Virus record (IMG/VR): IMGVR_UViG_3300025864_000003
Location: 1-51,736 of that record
Origin: a virus
Length of the DNA: 51,736 nt
Direction: 5' to 3' (one strand)
The notes under the pieces were generated by a model, which made no database searches, was not told the origin of the DNA, and saw only the letters and a program-made list of their open reading frames with translations. The position numbers and the translations under genes were made by a program. This document shows positions 46,035 to 51,736 of the stretch, one piece after another (positions within the stretch are counted from its first letter, which is position 1; each line of letters begins with the position of its first letter).

Positions 46035-46183
46035 CCCTCGTCCTCCAATTCTCCGTGCCTACAGCGGTCGCAACTACCGTGGTGCTCGTTATCTCTCAGC
46101 TCTCGGTGGCACATCCAGCATAGCTGGTCTAGACACTGCTCCTCAAGCTGTTCTATGCGTTCCTCCAGCGTTAGCTTCTTCAT
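46031..46183 (-). CDS. zinc-finger mini-protein
   Basis: A 50-aa protein: an N-terminal coil (KLTLEERIEQLEEQCLDQL) and a finger CWMCHRELRDNEHHGSCDRC. Start at 46183 with GAGGAG in front, directly after the helicase stop. Function unknown. Confidence 0.65.
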   Translation of the reverse strand: MKKLTLEERIEQLEEQCLDQLCWMCHRELRDNEHHGSCDRCRHGELEDEG

Positions 46184-46185
46184 AT

Positions 46186-47445
46186 CTACTCCTCGTATCT
46201 TTGAAACTGAGGCATCCACACGAGGTCAACTGCCCCGAGGGGACCGTTCCTATTCTTGGCAATGTCTACCGTTACGAACCTCTGCCCGTTGTCCTCTTTC
46301 GGCCACGAGAGAAGCCATACACAATCGGCGTCCTGTTCCAGGCTACCCGACTCCTTCAGTTGACTGATGTCAACCTTGGTGCCGTCGAAGGTGGAGACTC
46401 GATTCAGTTGCGAGAGTGCCATGATGGCAATGCCGCACTCCATGGCGAGCCCCTTCAACTCTCTTGACATCTCGCTGACTTCCTCACGCCTGTTCTCGCA
46501 ACGTGTACCCATTCTCATCAGCTGTAGGTAGTCCACCACCACCAGCTTCACATCATGAGACTTCACGTACTTCCTCACCTTGCTCTTCAGGGACAGGAGG
46601 GTCATGGACGTGTTGTCAATGAACTGCAAGTTCAGCTCCTCTATCTCGGCCTGCGCCCTGTACAGACTCGCTAGCTCATCCGGAGTGAGACTCCTCTCCC
46701 GTATGTGTGTAAGTGATGTGCACGACACGTTGGCAAGCAGGCGCTCCATAAGTTCTTCCGCCCGCATCTCCATCGAGAAGAATAGTACCGCGTCATTCTT
46801 ACTGACACGGTGCGCCACGGATAGTCCGATGCAAGTCTTTCCGACGCCCGGACGTGCACCGATAATAGTAAGCGCGCCGGCGTGTAGACCCTGAGCGTAC
46901 TGGTCAATGCTCCTGAATCCCGTGCTGACCATTTCGGGCTTGACACCGGACTCAATGTTTGCAAGGACCGAACGACCCAGACTTCCCGCACCGTGTACGT
47001 CGCGAGCGGACTGTGGTCGAAGACCCATGAGCTTGTGCTCGGCTGCGTCGATGAGCTTGCTTGTCTCAACATTGCTATCTTCATATCCCATCTCCGCTAT
47101 TTCCTGGCCCACCCTCACGAGAGAGCGTGCCACTGCATCACCGTGGACAATTGCGGCATAGTGCTGACAATTGGCTGCCGATGGGCAGCACTCCTCAAGC
47201 GCCCAGATGAGGTCGTGGTCGTCTGGGTGTAGAGCGGCGAGAGTTACAACGTCCACACTGGACTCATCATCCACCCACATCTTCAGCATCTGTGCGTACA
47301 GGTTACCGTGCTTCTCTGTGTAGAAGTCAGCGGAATCCACCAGTTCCTGTACTGCCGGTATAACCGTCGAGGGGCTCTGAAGCATGGCCCCCAACAGCGA
47401 CTGCTCCGCGTCCTTGTTCTGTGGCGGAGTGTGCATCACAGTCAA
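46186..47445 (-). CDS. dnaB: replicative DNA helicase (DnaB-like)
   Basis: A 419-aa hexameric helicase. The N-terminal domain begins at DAEQSLLGAMLQ and the RecA domain carries Walker A GARPGVGKT (196-204), the FFSMEMRAEELMERLLA motif after it, Walker B KLVVVDYLQLM, and LKGLAMECGIAIMALSQLNR with the arginine-finger end GSLEQDADCVWLL. It unwinds DNA ahead of a host polymerase, since the phage carries none. Standard length for a phage DnaB. The start may be Met1 or Met4; both overlap the previous stop. Confidence 0.93.
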   Translation of the reverse strand: MTVMHTPPQNKDAEQSLLGAMLQSPSTVIPAVQELVDSADFYTEKHGNLYAQMLKMWVDDESSVDVVTLAALHPDDHDLIWALEECCPSAANCQHYAAIVHGDAVARSLVRVGQEIAEMGYEDSNVETSKLIDAAEHKLMGLRPQSARDVHGAGSLGRSVLANIESGVKPEMVSTGFRSIDQYAQGLHAGALTIIGARPGVGKTCIGLSVAHRVSKNDAVLFFSMEMRAEELMERLLANVSCTSLTHIRERSLTPDELASLYRAQAEIEELNLQFIDNTSMTLLSLKSKVRKYVKSHDVKLVVVDYLQLMRMGTRCENRREEVSEMSRELKGLAMECGIAIMALSQLNRVSTFDGTKVDISQLKESGSLEQDADCVWLLSWPKEDNGQRFVTVDIAKNRNGPLGAVDLVWMPQFQRYEE

Positions 47446-47717
47446 GACTCATCACCACAGGCGAACCACTTTTCCAGTCGGACATCAGACCTCAGGGCGT
47501 GATACTCGACACGTAGGTCATCATGCTCCATCTGCAATTCCTCCAGCTGAGCCTCGACCAGACGCCTTGTCGTAGAGAGAATCTCACTCTGCTTCAACAG
47601 TTCGGCGCCCCACGCCTCCAGGTCCTCGATGTACTCCATAATCCCACCACTCTCAGTGGTGTTGAACGTCTTTGCTATCAGCCAAAATACATGCTCGTGG
47701 TCGTAAACGACGCTCAT
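47442..47717 (-). CDS. coiled-coil protein upstream of the helicase
   Basis: A 91-aa helical protein with two coiled-coil parts (IEDLEAWGAELLKQSEIL; VEAQLEELQMEHDDLRVEYH) and a short CGDES end. It is coupled to the helicase start; helicase loaders are often small helical proteins at this position, but I see no ATPase or known loader signature. Confidence 0.65.
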   Translation of the reverse strand: MSVVYDHEHVFWLIAKTFNTTESGGIMEYIEDLEAWGAELLKQSEILSTTRRLVEAQLEELQMEHDDLRVEYHALRSDVRLEKWFACGDES

Positions 47718-48079
47718 GACTGCTCCCTCTCGGCCCAGCGTTTCATGCAGAGGTCATAGTCGTTGGGGAGAATGTTGTCAAACCACTCCTCTACGAATAT
47801 CAGCTTCAGCTTGACTCGCATCAGCTCATCCTTGGTTTTGTTGTGGTCGTCTATCTCGCGCCGGTAGCAGATGTCTAGTTCCTCGATAGTGGCCTCGGCC
47901 TGCTCCAAGTCGTGCCGAAAGGTCGCGTTCACAGCGTTCACAAGCCATAGCTCGGCCTCCAGCTCGGCAAGGGCGTCGTCGGCATATAGAACGGCGTGGT
48001 ACCCCGAGCAAAGCTCCTGTTGTATGCGCGTTCTGGCTTGCCGATAAGTATCGACTGCGCTCCTGGTGTCCTTCGTCAT
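47714..48079 (-). CDS. coiled-coil protein
   Basis: A 121-aa helical protein (AVDTYRQARTRIQQELCSG, FRHDLEQAEATIEELDICYR, KTKDELMRVKLKLIFVEEWF). Coupled by ATGA on both sides between the exonuclease and the next coil gene. Function unknown. Confidence 0.65.
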   Translation of the reverse strand: MTKDTRSAVDTYRQARTRIQQELCSGYHAVLYADDALAELEAELWLVNAVNATFRHDLEQAEATIEELDICYRREIDDHNKTKDELMRVKLKLIFVEEWFDNILPNDYDLCMKRWAEREQS

Positions 48080-48849
48080 GCGCTCACCAGCGTAGGGTGA
48101 GCGGGCTCCGATTTACGCGAGCGACTCCACGCGCCACACTCATTGCACACATAGCGTTGATAGGTACAGGTTGCCGTGTGGGCGAATCCCCTGCGCTGTA
48201 GAGACTTACCTACAGAGCCGCACCTTGGGCAGGCATCCTCTTCTCCAACCAGACCCCCGAGATTCGGGTGTGAGGTAATAAAGGGACGCAGTAGACCGTA
48301 CAGTTCTGACAGCAACATCACGTCCTGGTTGTTGTACCTCTTCATCTTCCCCCACGCACTCATGTCTCCGTCTACGCAATCGCGCCACAGCTTGCCATGT
48401 GTATCCTTTGGCTTGCTCCCAAGTTCGAGCTTCTCACAAAGGTCGTTCAGGGAGTTGGACGCCATCCTAAAATATCTTCTAGCAGACATGAGGGTGTCCA
48501 CGCTCTTGTACGGGGAGGGAGGACCAAAGTTGTGCGCAAGGAATCTTGCGGTGGCTATGCGGTTGTCAAACCTGTTGGCGTTGTGCGCCACCACAATGTC
48601 CGCCTCGTCCATCAGTTCCCACAAATCGGACACAACGGAGGAATCATCGTAGGGGTAGAGTTCGTACAGGTTGGAATAGTCGGGCTGGGCCACGTTTCTT
48701 ATCTTCCTGTCGCCATACCACTGGTACGAGAAGCACATAATGTATGAGTCTCGCTCAATGCGGATGATGTTTGTGTCCCACATCTTGTAGGTCCACCCCA
48801 GAATGGGGGTAACCTCCAAGTCGTAGAGTAATATCTTGGGGGTCGTCAT
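48076..48849 (-). CDS. DnaQ-like 3'-5' exonuclease with zinc ribbon
   Basis: A 257-aa DEDD exonuclease: YDLEVTP (Exo I, Asp10 and Glu12), ADIVVAHNANRFDNRI (Exo II), and KRYNNQDVMLL (Exo III). A C-terminal zinc ribbon follows (CPRCGSVGKSL ... YVCNECGAWS) with a basic end (SRSRKSEPAHP). Proofreading-type or DNA-end-trimming nuclease acting with the SSB and Cas4-like nuclease. No polymerase domain is attached. The ribbon is unusual for the family and fits the zinc-rich character of this genome. Confidence 0.85.
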   Translation of the reverse strand: MTTPKILLYDLEVTPILGWTYKMWDTNIIRIERDSYIMCFSYQWYGDRKIRNVAQPDYSNLYELYPYDDSSVVSDLWELMDEADIVVAHNANRFDNRIATARFLAHNFGPPSPYKSVDTLMSARRYFRMASNSLNDLCEKLELGSKPKDTHGKLWRDCVDGDMSAWGKMKRYNNQDVMLLSELYGLLRPFITSHPNLGGLVGEEDACPRCGSVGKSLQRRGFAHTATCTYQRYVCNECGAWSRSRKSEPAHPTLVSA

Positions 48850-48853
48850 TCAC

Positions 48854-49702
48854 TCACACTCCCTTGAAGACTTGATTGGTCTTGCTCGCGGCATACTTGC
48901 TCAGAACATCCCAGTCGGCAGCCTTCTTCACTACCCATGGAGAGTTCTTGTCACTCCTTACCGCCCACACCGACTTGCTCATGCTCTGCTCACAGGTCCA
49001 GGCGTAGTCGCACCTGCTACAGTGCCAGTCGGGCTCGTATGTTAGCTCCTTCGCCCAACTTCTCTCCACCAAAACATGCTCCAGTCTGTCTGGTATGGTG
49101 GGTAGTGCGGTACGCATGGCATCCATCTCGTCCATGAGGGCACAGCTGCGCTCCCAGGGCATACGGACATCCTGCTCAACTGGAGTGTTCATGCCACCCC
49201 TGTCTAGATAGAGGAGCAAGGGACAGGTGTCCAGTCCCCACTCTTCCGCACAGTAGTGGTCGTAGATGTCGCCCTGGTGGCGGTGCTGCGGGTAGAAGAT
49301 TTCATGCTTGAATGCACCAGGGTACAGGCTCTTTACCTCAATCACCCGCATGCCCCCATACGCCGCAATGATGTCCCCGCGACCACCCCAGTTCACACGA
49401 TCGTACATATCCACCGGGAACTGATAGGCGATGCCAAGGTCCGCGCTCTTGAGGGCCTTCCACAGCGTAGCTTCCAAGTGCTCTGCAATGTCGAACATGA
49501 TCTGTTTATTGATGAGGGTCTGGTCGGACACGGGGTCCTTCGTGGTTTCCAGCAGCCGGTAGGCCACCTGGCGTGGACACTTGCCCACGTCGCTAACAAA
49601 GAGGCGAAGGGGATCGCGTTCCTTGTGCTCGCCCTTCACATGCTTGGCATACATCTCTCCGAGATTCAACTCATCCCCCTCGCGCCGTGTCGAAGTGGCC
49701 AT
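48854..49702 (-). CDS. Cas4/AddB-type PD-(D/E)XK nuclease with four-Cys iron-sulfur pattern
   Basis: A 282-aa nuclease. The core is GGRGDIIAAYGGMRVIEVKSL (Asp110, Glu122, Lys124) followed by HRHQGDIYDHYC (motif QxxxY-like). Four Cys match an iron-sulfur set: Cys42 (GKCPRQVAYR) before the core and Cys228, Cys231, Cys237 (HCSRCDYAWTC) after it, the Cas4 and AddB arrangement. Such phage enzymes resect DNA ends for recombination. No CRISPR array or other Cas gene is present, so this is a recombination nuclease. Confidence 0.85.
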   Translation of the reverse strand: MATSTRREGDELNLGEMYAKHVKGEHKERDPLRLFVSDVGKCPRQVAYRLLETTKDPVSDQTLINKQIMFDIAEHLEATLWKALKSADLGIAYQFPVDMYDRVNWGGRGDIIAAYGGMRVIEVKSLYPGAFKHEIFYPQHRHQGDIYDHYCAEEWGLDTCPLLLYLDRGGMNTPVEQDVRMPWERSCALMDEMDAMRTALPTIPDRLEHVLVERSWAKELTYEPDWHCSRCDYAWTCEQSMSKSVWAVRSDKNSPWVVKKAADWDVLSKYAASKTNQVFKGV

Positions 49703-50159
49703 AATCTGGATAGGAACATCTGCAATGACTGCGCCCCTCGCGTAGCTGCGCCTTCAGGGCTGCCAACTCCTCGAACTCCTCCCAGTACAGGTCGCGCCAC
49801 TTGTCGCTGATCTTCTTGGTGTCTGCCAACTCGGCCTCTAGCCGGTGGATTGTCCTGTACCAACCGTCACGCTGGCCCATGAGATCGTCCCGCTCAGCCA
49901 GCGCCTCCTTGCGAGCCACGTTGTAGAGTCGAGCGTCTTCTCTTTCCTGCACCAGCTCGACTTGCAAGGTGTTCGCGGCCATTTCGGCCGTGTTGCAGTT
50001 GTCAGACGAGATGTTGGCATCGCGGCGGGCCTCGTCACGTTCAAACATGGCCTGTTCAGCTCTCGCCCACTCGTCCCCCACCTCGTCTTTCAGCGTGGCA
50101 ATCTGTGCGTCTTTCTGCTGCTCCCTGTCGCCCGGATAGGAGTCGGTGAAAATGCCCAT
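49671..50159 (-). CDS. coiled-coil protein upstream of the nuclease
   Basis: A 162-aa protein that is almost entirely coiled coil (EWARAEQAMFERDEARRDAN; ALAERDDLMGQRDGWYRTIH; ALKAQLREGRSHCRC). Start at ATG 50159, which overlaps the previous stop; its end overlaps the nuclease start by 32 bp. It could be a partner of the nuclease, but no family is recognised. Confidence 0.65.
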   Translation of the reverse strand: MGIFTDSYPGDREQQKDAQIATLKDEVGDEWARAEQAMFERDEARRDANISSDNCNTAEMAANTLQVELVQEREDARLYNVARKEALAERDDLMGQRDGWYRTIHRLEAELADTKKISDKWRDLYWEEFEELAALKAQLREGRSHCRCSYPDYGHFDTARGG

Positions 50160-50326
50160 CACTTCTTCCCCCATCGCGACTTCTTCTTTTTCTTCGCGGG
50201 CTTGGGAAATGCGAGGTCAGAAGAGGTGTAATCCATCTTTCCCTTGCCCTCCTTTGCCTTTTTTGGGAAGAGGGCAGGCAGGTTGCGTATGTCCAGCGGG
50301 TCCTTGGGTAGCTTCAGGTTCTTCAT
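50159..50326 (-). CDS. small lysine-rich protein
   Basis: A 55-aa basic protein with Lys-rich patches (FPKKAKEGKGKMDYTS; PKPAKKKKKSRWGKK). Starts on the last base of the SSB-like gene's stop. The composition suggests DNA binding or an interaction tail. No family recognised. Confidence 0.6.
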   Translation of the reverse strand: MKNLKLPKDPLDIRNLPALFPKKAKEGKGKMDYTSSDLAFPKPAKKKKKSRWGKK

Positions 50327-50853
50327 CAAAAGCTGTTGTCGAATTCATCAACCGGCGCGCTTCCTGCACCAGCCACGTCACTGACATTCCCTTTAGAATC
50401 CACGAACTTCAGGACCACCTCTGCCAGCACCGGGAAGGTGACAGCGAACTCGTCCAGATTGATGGCTCCGCCACCCTGCATGCAGTTGGCATAAATGGTG
50501 CCGGCACAGTTGGCCGCCGTCTGACGCTTGCTGGTTTCGGTGTCAAAGTCCTTACTCACGTTACCTCCTGAAGCCTGATTGCCGCCGCCCTGATAGGCGG
50601 CCTTGTCTGGCCACGTGTTGTCGCCGTCCTCTGGCTGCCAGGGGCGGGCGCGGTTCACGTACTTGCTTCCGTACTTGTGGTCGCCCGTGGGGGCCGTCTC
50701 TGCGTAGTCGATCTTGTAACGCTCGCCAGCAGCGAGGTCCGCAATAAGCTCCTGCTTATTACAGTTCCAATTCTTCTGAGCCGAGCACTTGAAGTGGATG
50801 TACCCAGCCTCGCGCTTGTCGATGTTGGCGATTTTGATAACTGCGAATGGCAT
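50326..50853 (-). CDS. ssb: single-stranded DNA-binding-like protein
   Basis: A 175-aa protein: a beta-rich N-terminal domain (FAVIKIANIDKREAGYIHFK, ERYKIDYAETAPTGDHKYGS) that could be an OB-fold, a Gly/Gln linker, and the ending VDEFDNSF, which resembles the acidic, Phe-ending tip of SSB proteins used to recruit partners. It lies at the start of the replication operon before a nuclease, exonuclease and helicase, as SSB genes usually do. Sequence similarity to classical SSB is low, so the call rests on layout and context. Confidence 0.6.
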   Translation of the reverse strand: MPFAVIKIANIDKREAGYIHFKCSAQKNWNCNKQELIADLAAGERYKIDYAETAPTGDHKYGSKYVNRARPWQPEDGDNTWPDKAAYQGGGNQASGGNVSKDFDTETSKRQTAANCAGTIYANCMQGGGAINLDEFAVTFPVLAEVVLKFVDSKGNVSDVAGAGSAPVDEFDNSF

Positions 50854-51045
50854 CTATTCCTCCTCGTATCTGTCTTCGTACTCTAGCTTGGGCTGACAAT
50901 TGGGGCAGTTCAAAAAGCACGCCGCCTCTAGGGTGGAGAATCTGTGCTTCTCATCAAGAAATACAGACATGTAACCCGGATACCGGGTCATGGGTGTACG
51001 GCAATACGGGCACTTCGTAGCGACGTTAGTGGGCTGGACTGTCAT
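50854..51045 (-). CDS. zinc-ribbon protein, first gene of the leftward operon
   Basis: A 63-aa protein with KCPYCRTPMTRYPGY and FLNCPNCQPKLEYED, a two-CxxC zinc ribbon, and an acidic end. ATG 51045 has AAGGAGG just upstream; a longer frame would run into the structured leader. As the first translated gene of the early operon it may be an early regulator, but this is inference. Confidence 0.7.
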   Translation of the reverse strand: MTVQPTNVATKCPYCRTPMTRYPGYMSVFLDEKHRFSTLEAACFLNCPNCQPKLEYEDRYEEE

Positions 51046-51066
51046 GGGCCTCCTTGGGTAAGGTGG

Positions 51067-51132
51067 GTGGGGTGGCGGCAAAGGTCAGGAAGTCGCAGCT
51101 AGGCAGTCTCCGCTCCAACGCCAACACCCCAC
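51067..51132 (-). promoter_or_regulatory. structured 5' leader of the leftward early operon
   Basis: On the predicted transcript (start near 51189) an 8-bp stem, GTGGGGTG with CACCCCAC (51125-51132 and 51067-51074), encloses a second GGCG/CGCC pair and ends about 13 bases before the ribosome-binding site of the 51045 gene. It could control translation or protect the mRNA. No riboswitch class recognised. Confidence 0.4.
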
Positions 51133-51195
51133 AAGATCGACCCCCGACCCGCTGGCTTCTAGGGAAGCTACCCCGAGGCGGCGGCCGATGTAATC

Positions 51196-51223
51196 AGTCT
51201 AGCACCGTCGCCGGGGCTGACAA
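51196..51223 (-). promoter_or_regulatory. leftward promoter of the replication operon
   Basis: Minus strand TTGTCA (51218-51223), 16-bp spacer, TAGACT (51196-51201). The -10 and the spacer length match the rightward promoter at 27513-27540. Transcription would start near 51189, about 145 bp before the first ATG. Confidence 0.65.
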
Positions 51224-51260
51224 GGGGTCGAGGGAAAAACTTTCGTCTTTATTGAAAAAG

Positions 51261-51322
51261 CTCTGCTCTTGATCTATTCTACATCCCATAAGAAAGAGAT
51301 AAGAACAAGAGCAAGAGCAGAG
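51261..51322. repeat. 11-bp inverted repeat in the intergenic region
   Basis: CTCTGCTCTTG (51261-51271) and CAAGAGCAGAG (51312-51322) are perfect inverted copies 40 bp apart; a CAAGAG half-copy precedes the right arm. This lies between the end of the virion/lysis transcript and the early promoter. A smaller hairpin, GGGGCT/AGCCCC, is at 51340-51359. Neither has a T-run on the minus strand, so termination is not proven; an operator or origin element is possible. Confidence 0.5.
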
Positions 51323-51387
51323 AACAGTGGTTAAGGGCAGGGGCTACCGCGCCAGCCCCGGTAGGCGATTAGAATTGTCCTGCGCTC

Positions 51388-51591
51388 CTACGCCTTGGCG
51401 CTGAGAATCTCAATGAACTTATCCAGAGCAGAGCGGAAACCCATGGCCAAGGCTCCTATCTGAACAATCAGAAGGGCCAGGTGATCCGGGTTCGGTAGGA
51501 CCTTCTCGTAGGCCAGCACACCGTAGACAATGGACGCCACGGCAATGATGTAGGTCTTTTTGCCAGATAGATAGCTTGTAATAGCCTTCAT
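51388..51591 (-). CDS. holin-like two-helix membrane protein
   Basis: A 67-aa protein: basic start (LSGKKTYIIAVASIVYGVL), two membrane helices (about residues 13-27 and 38-55) joined by a short loop (EKVLPNPDH), and a charged end (DKFIEILSAKA). Length, two helices and the end position of the virion operon match class II-type phage holins. The ATG at 51591 overlaps the stop of the junction gene (ATGA). With the CHAP hydrolase it would complete a lysis pair. Confidence 0.75.
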   Translation of the reverse strand: MKAITSYLSGKKTYIIAVASIVYGVLAYEKVLPNPDHLALLIVQIGALAMGFRSALDKFIEILSAKA

Positions 51592-51736
51592 ACTTCACCT
51601 CCCTCTACATCTTCCATGTTCTGTAGGTCAACTTGGGTAGCAAACCAGTTCATTTTTGCTGTTTCAAGCGTGCCTATGATGATATCGTTTCTATCCAGAG
51701 TGGTGAGTACTGTCTGATCGTCATCTACCATGTTCA
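51588..51736 (-). CDS. hypothetical acidic protein, 3' part (gene crosses the circle junction)
   Basis: The C-terminal part of the gene that starts at 365. From the junction it encodes TLDRNDIIIGTLETAKMNWF and a Glu/Gly-rich end (NMEDVEGGEV), stopping at 51588-51590, four bases of overlap with the holin-like start. Only 51588-51609 is unique; the rest repeats bases 1-127. Confidence 0.75.
   Translation of the reverse strand, partial: NMVDDDQTVLTTLDRNDIIIGTLETAKMNWFATQVDLQNMEDVEGGEV
51610..51736. repeat. 127-bp terminal direct repeat, right copy
   Basis: Identical to bases 1-127. See the left copy. Confidence 0.95.

Overview
The window is a complete tailed-phage genome, very probably from a metagenome. 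Its first 127 bases are repeated exactly at the end (1-127 = 51610-51736), so the molecule is circular or circularly permuted, with a unique length of 51,609 bp. One gene runs across the junction. The sequence holds TerS/TerL, portal, scaffold, an SU10/DUF5309-type capsid protein, tail fibres, a CHAP lysin and holin-like genes. I see no tape measure, sheath or major tail protein, so the particle is most likely a podovirus. I see no integrase or repressor, which suggests a lytic phage. The host cannot be named from sequence. It is moderately GC-rich and uses TTGNCA-N16-TAGACT and TGN-TATAATG promoters, some placed so that the mRNA would be leaderless.

Layout. (1) 27.5 kb down to 0 and on to 51.4 kb, minus strand: the virion and lysis block (TerS, two tiny Cys proteins, TerL, an HNH gene, portal, a 2610-aa giant protein, a 690-aa repeat protein, scaffold, capsid, a small post-capsid protein, CHAP hydrolase, lectin-like and beta-helix proteins, adaptor, two glycine-rich fibres, a membrane protein, a junction gene and a holin-like protein). 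(2) 27.5-33.3 kb, plus strand: Nmad1/DUF1599, DUF4406, phosphoesterase and ClpP-like genes, then an RNA-rich zone. That zone holds an 80-nt tmRNA-like RNA without a tag reading frame, two other structured intergenic stretches, a likely origin (perfect DnaA box, G-quadruplex tract, purine-pyrimidine and TGCTATG repeats), a ~520-nt non-coding region packed with hairpins, and a tRNA-His. (3) 33.4-41.7 kb, plus strand: a tightly coupled array of about 30 small genes, many with CxxC pairs, interrupted by an amidoligase and gamma-glutamylcyclotransferase pair. (4) 51.0 down to 41.8 kb, minus strand: replication and recombination genes (SSB-like, Cas4-like nuclease, DnaQ-like exonuclease, DnaB helicase, RusA, RNA ligase, HNH) mixed with small coiled-coil and zinc genes. 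The plus block and block 4 converge on an intrinsic terminator near 41.75 kb.

How it works together. The phage carries a helicase, SSB-like protein, nucleases and resolvase but no recognisable DNA polymerase or primase, so it probably uses host replication enzymes, in keeping with a DnaA-box origin. Nmad1, DUF4406, ClpP, amidoligase and cyclotransferase are likely host-takeover or modification functions. The most notable candidates are the miniature tmRNA-like RNA (alanine-type G3-U70 acceptor, its own promoter, possible H-type pseudoknot) and the large structured RNA next to the tRNA, which recalls the ROOL/GOLLD class of phage RNAs.
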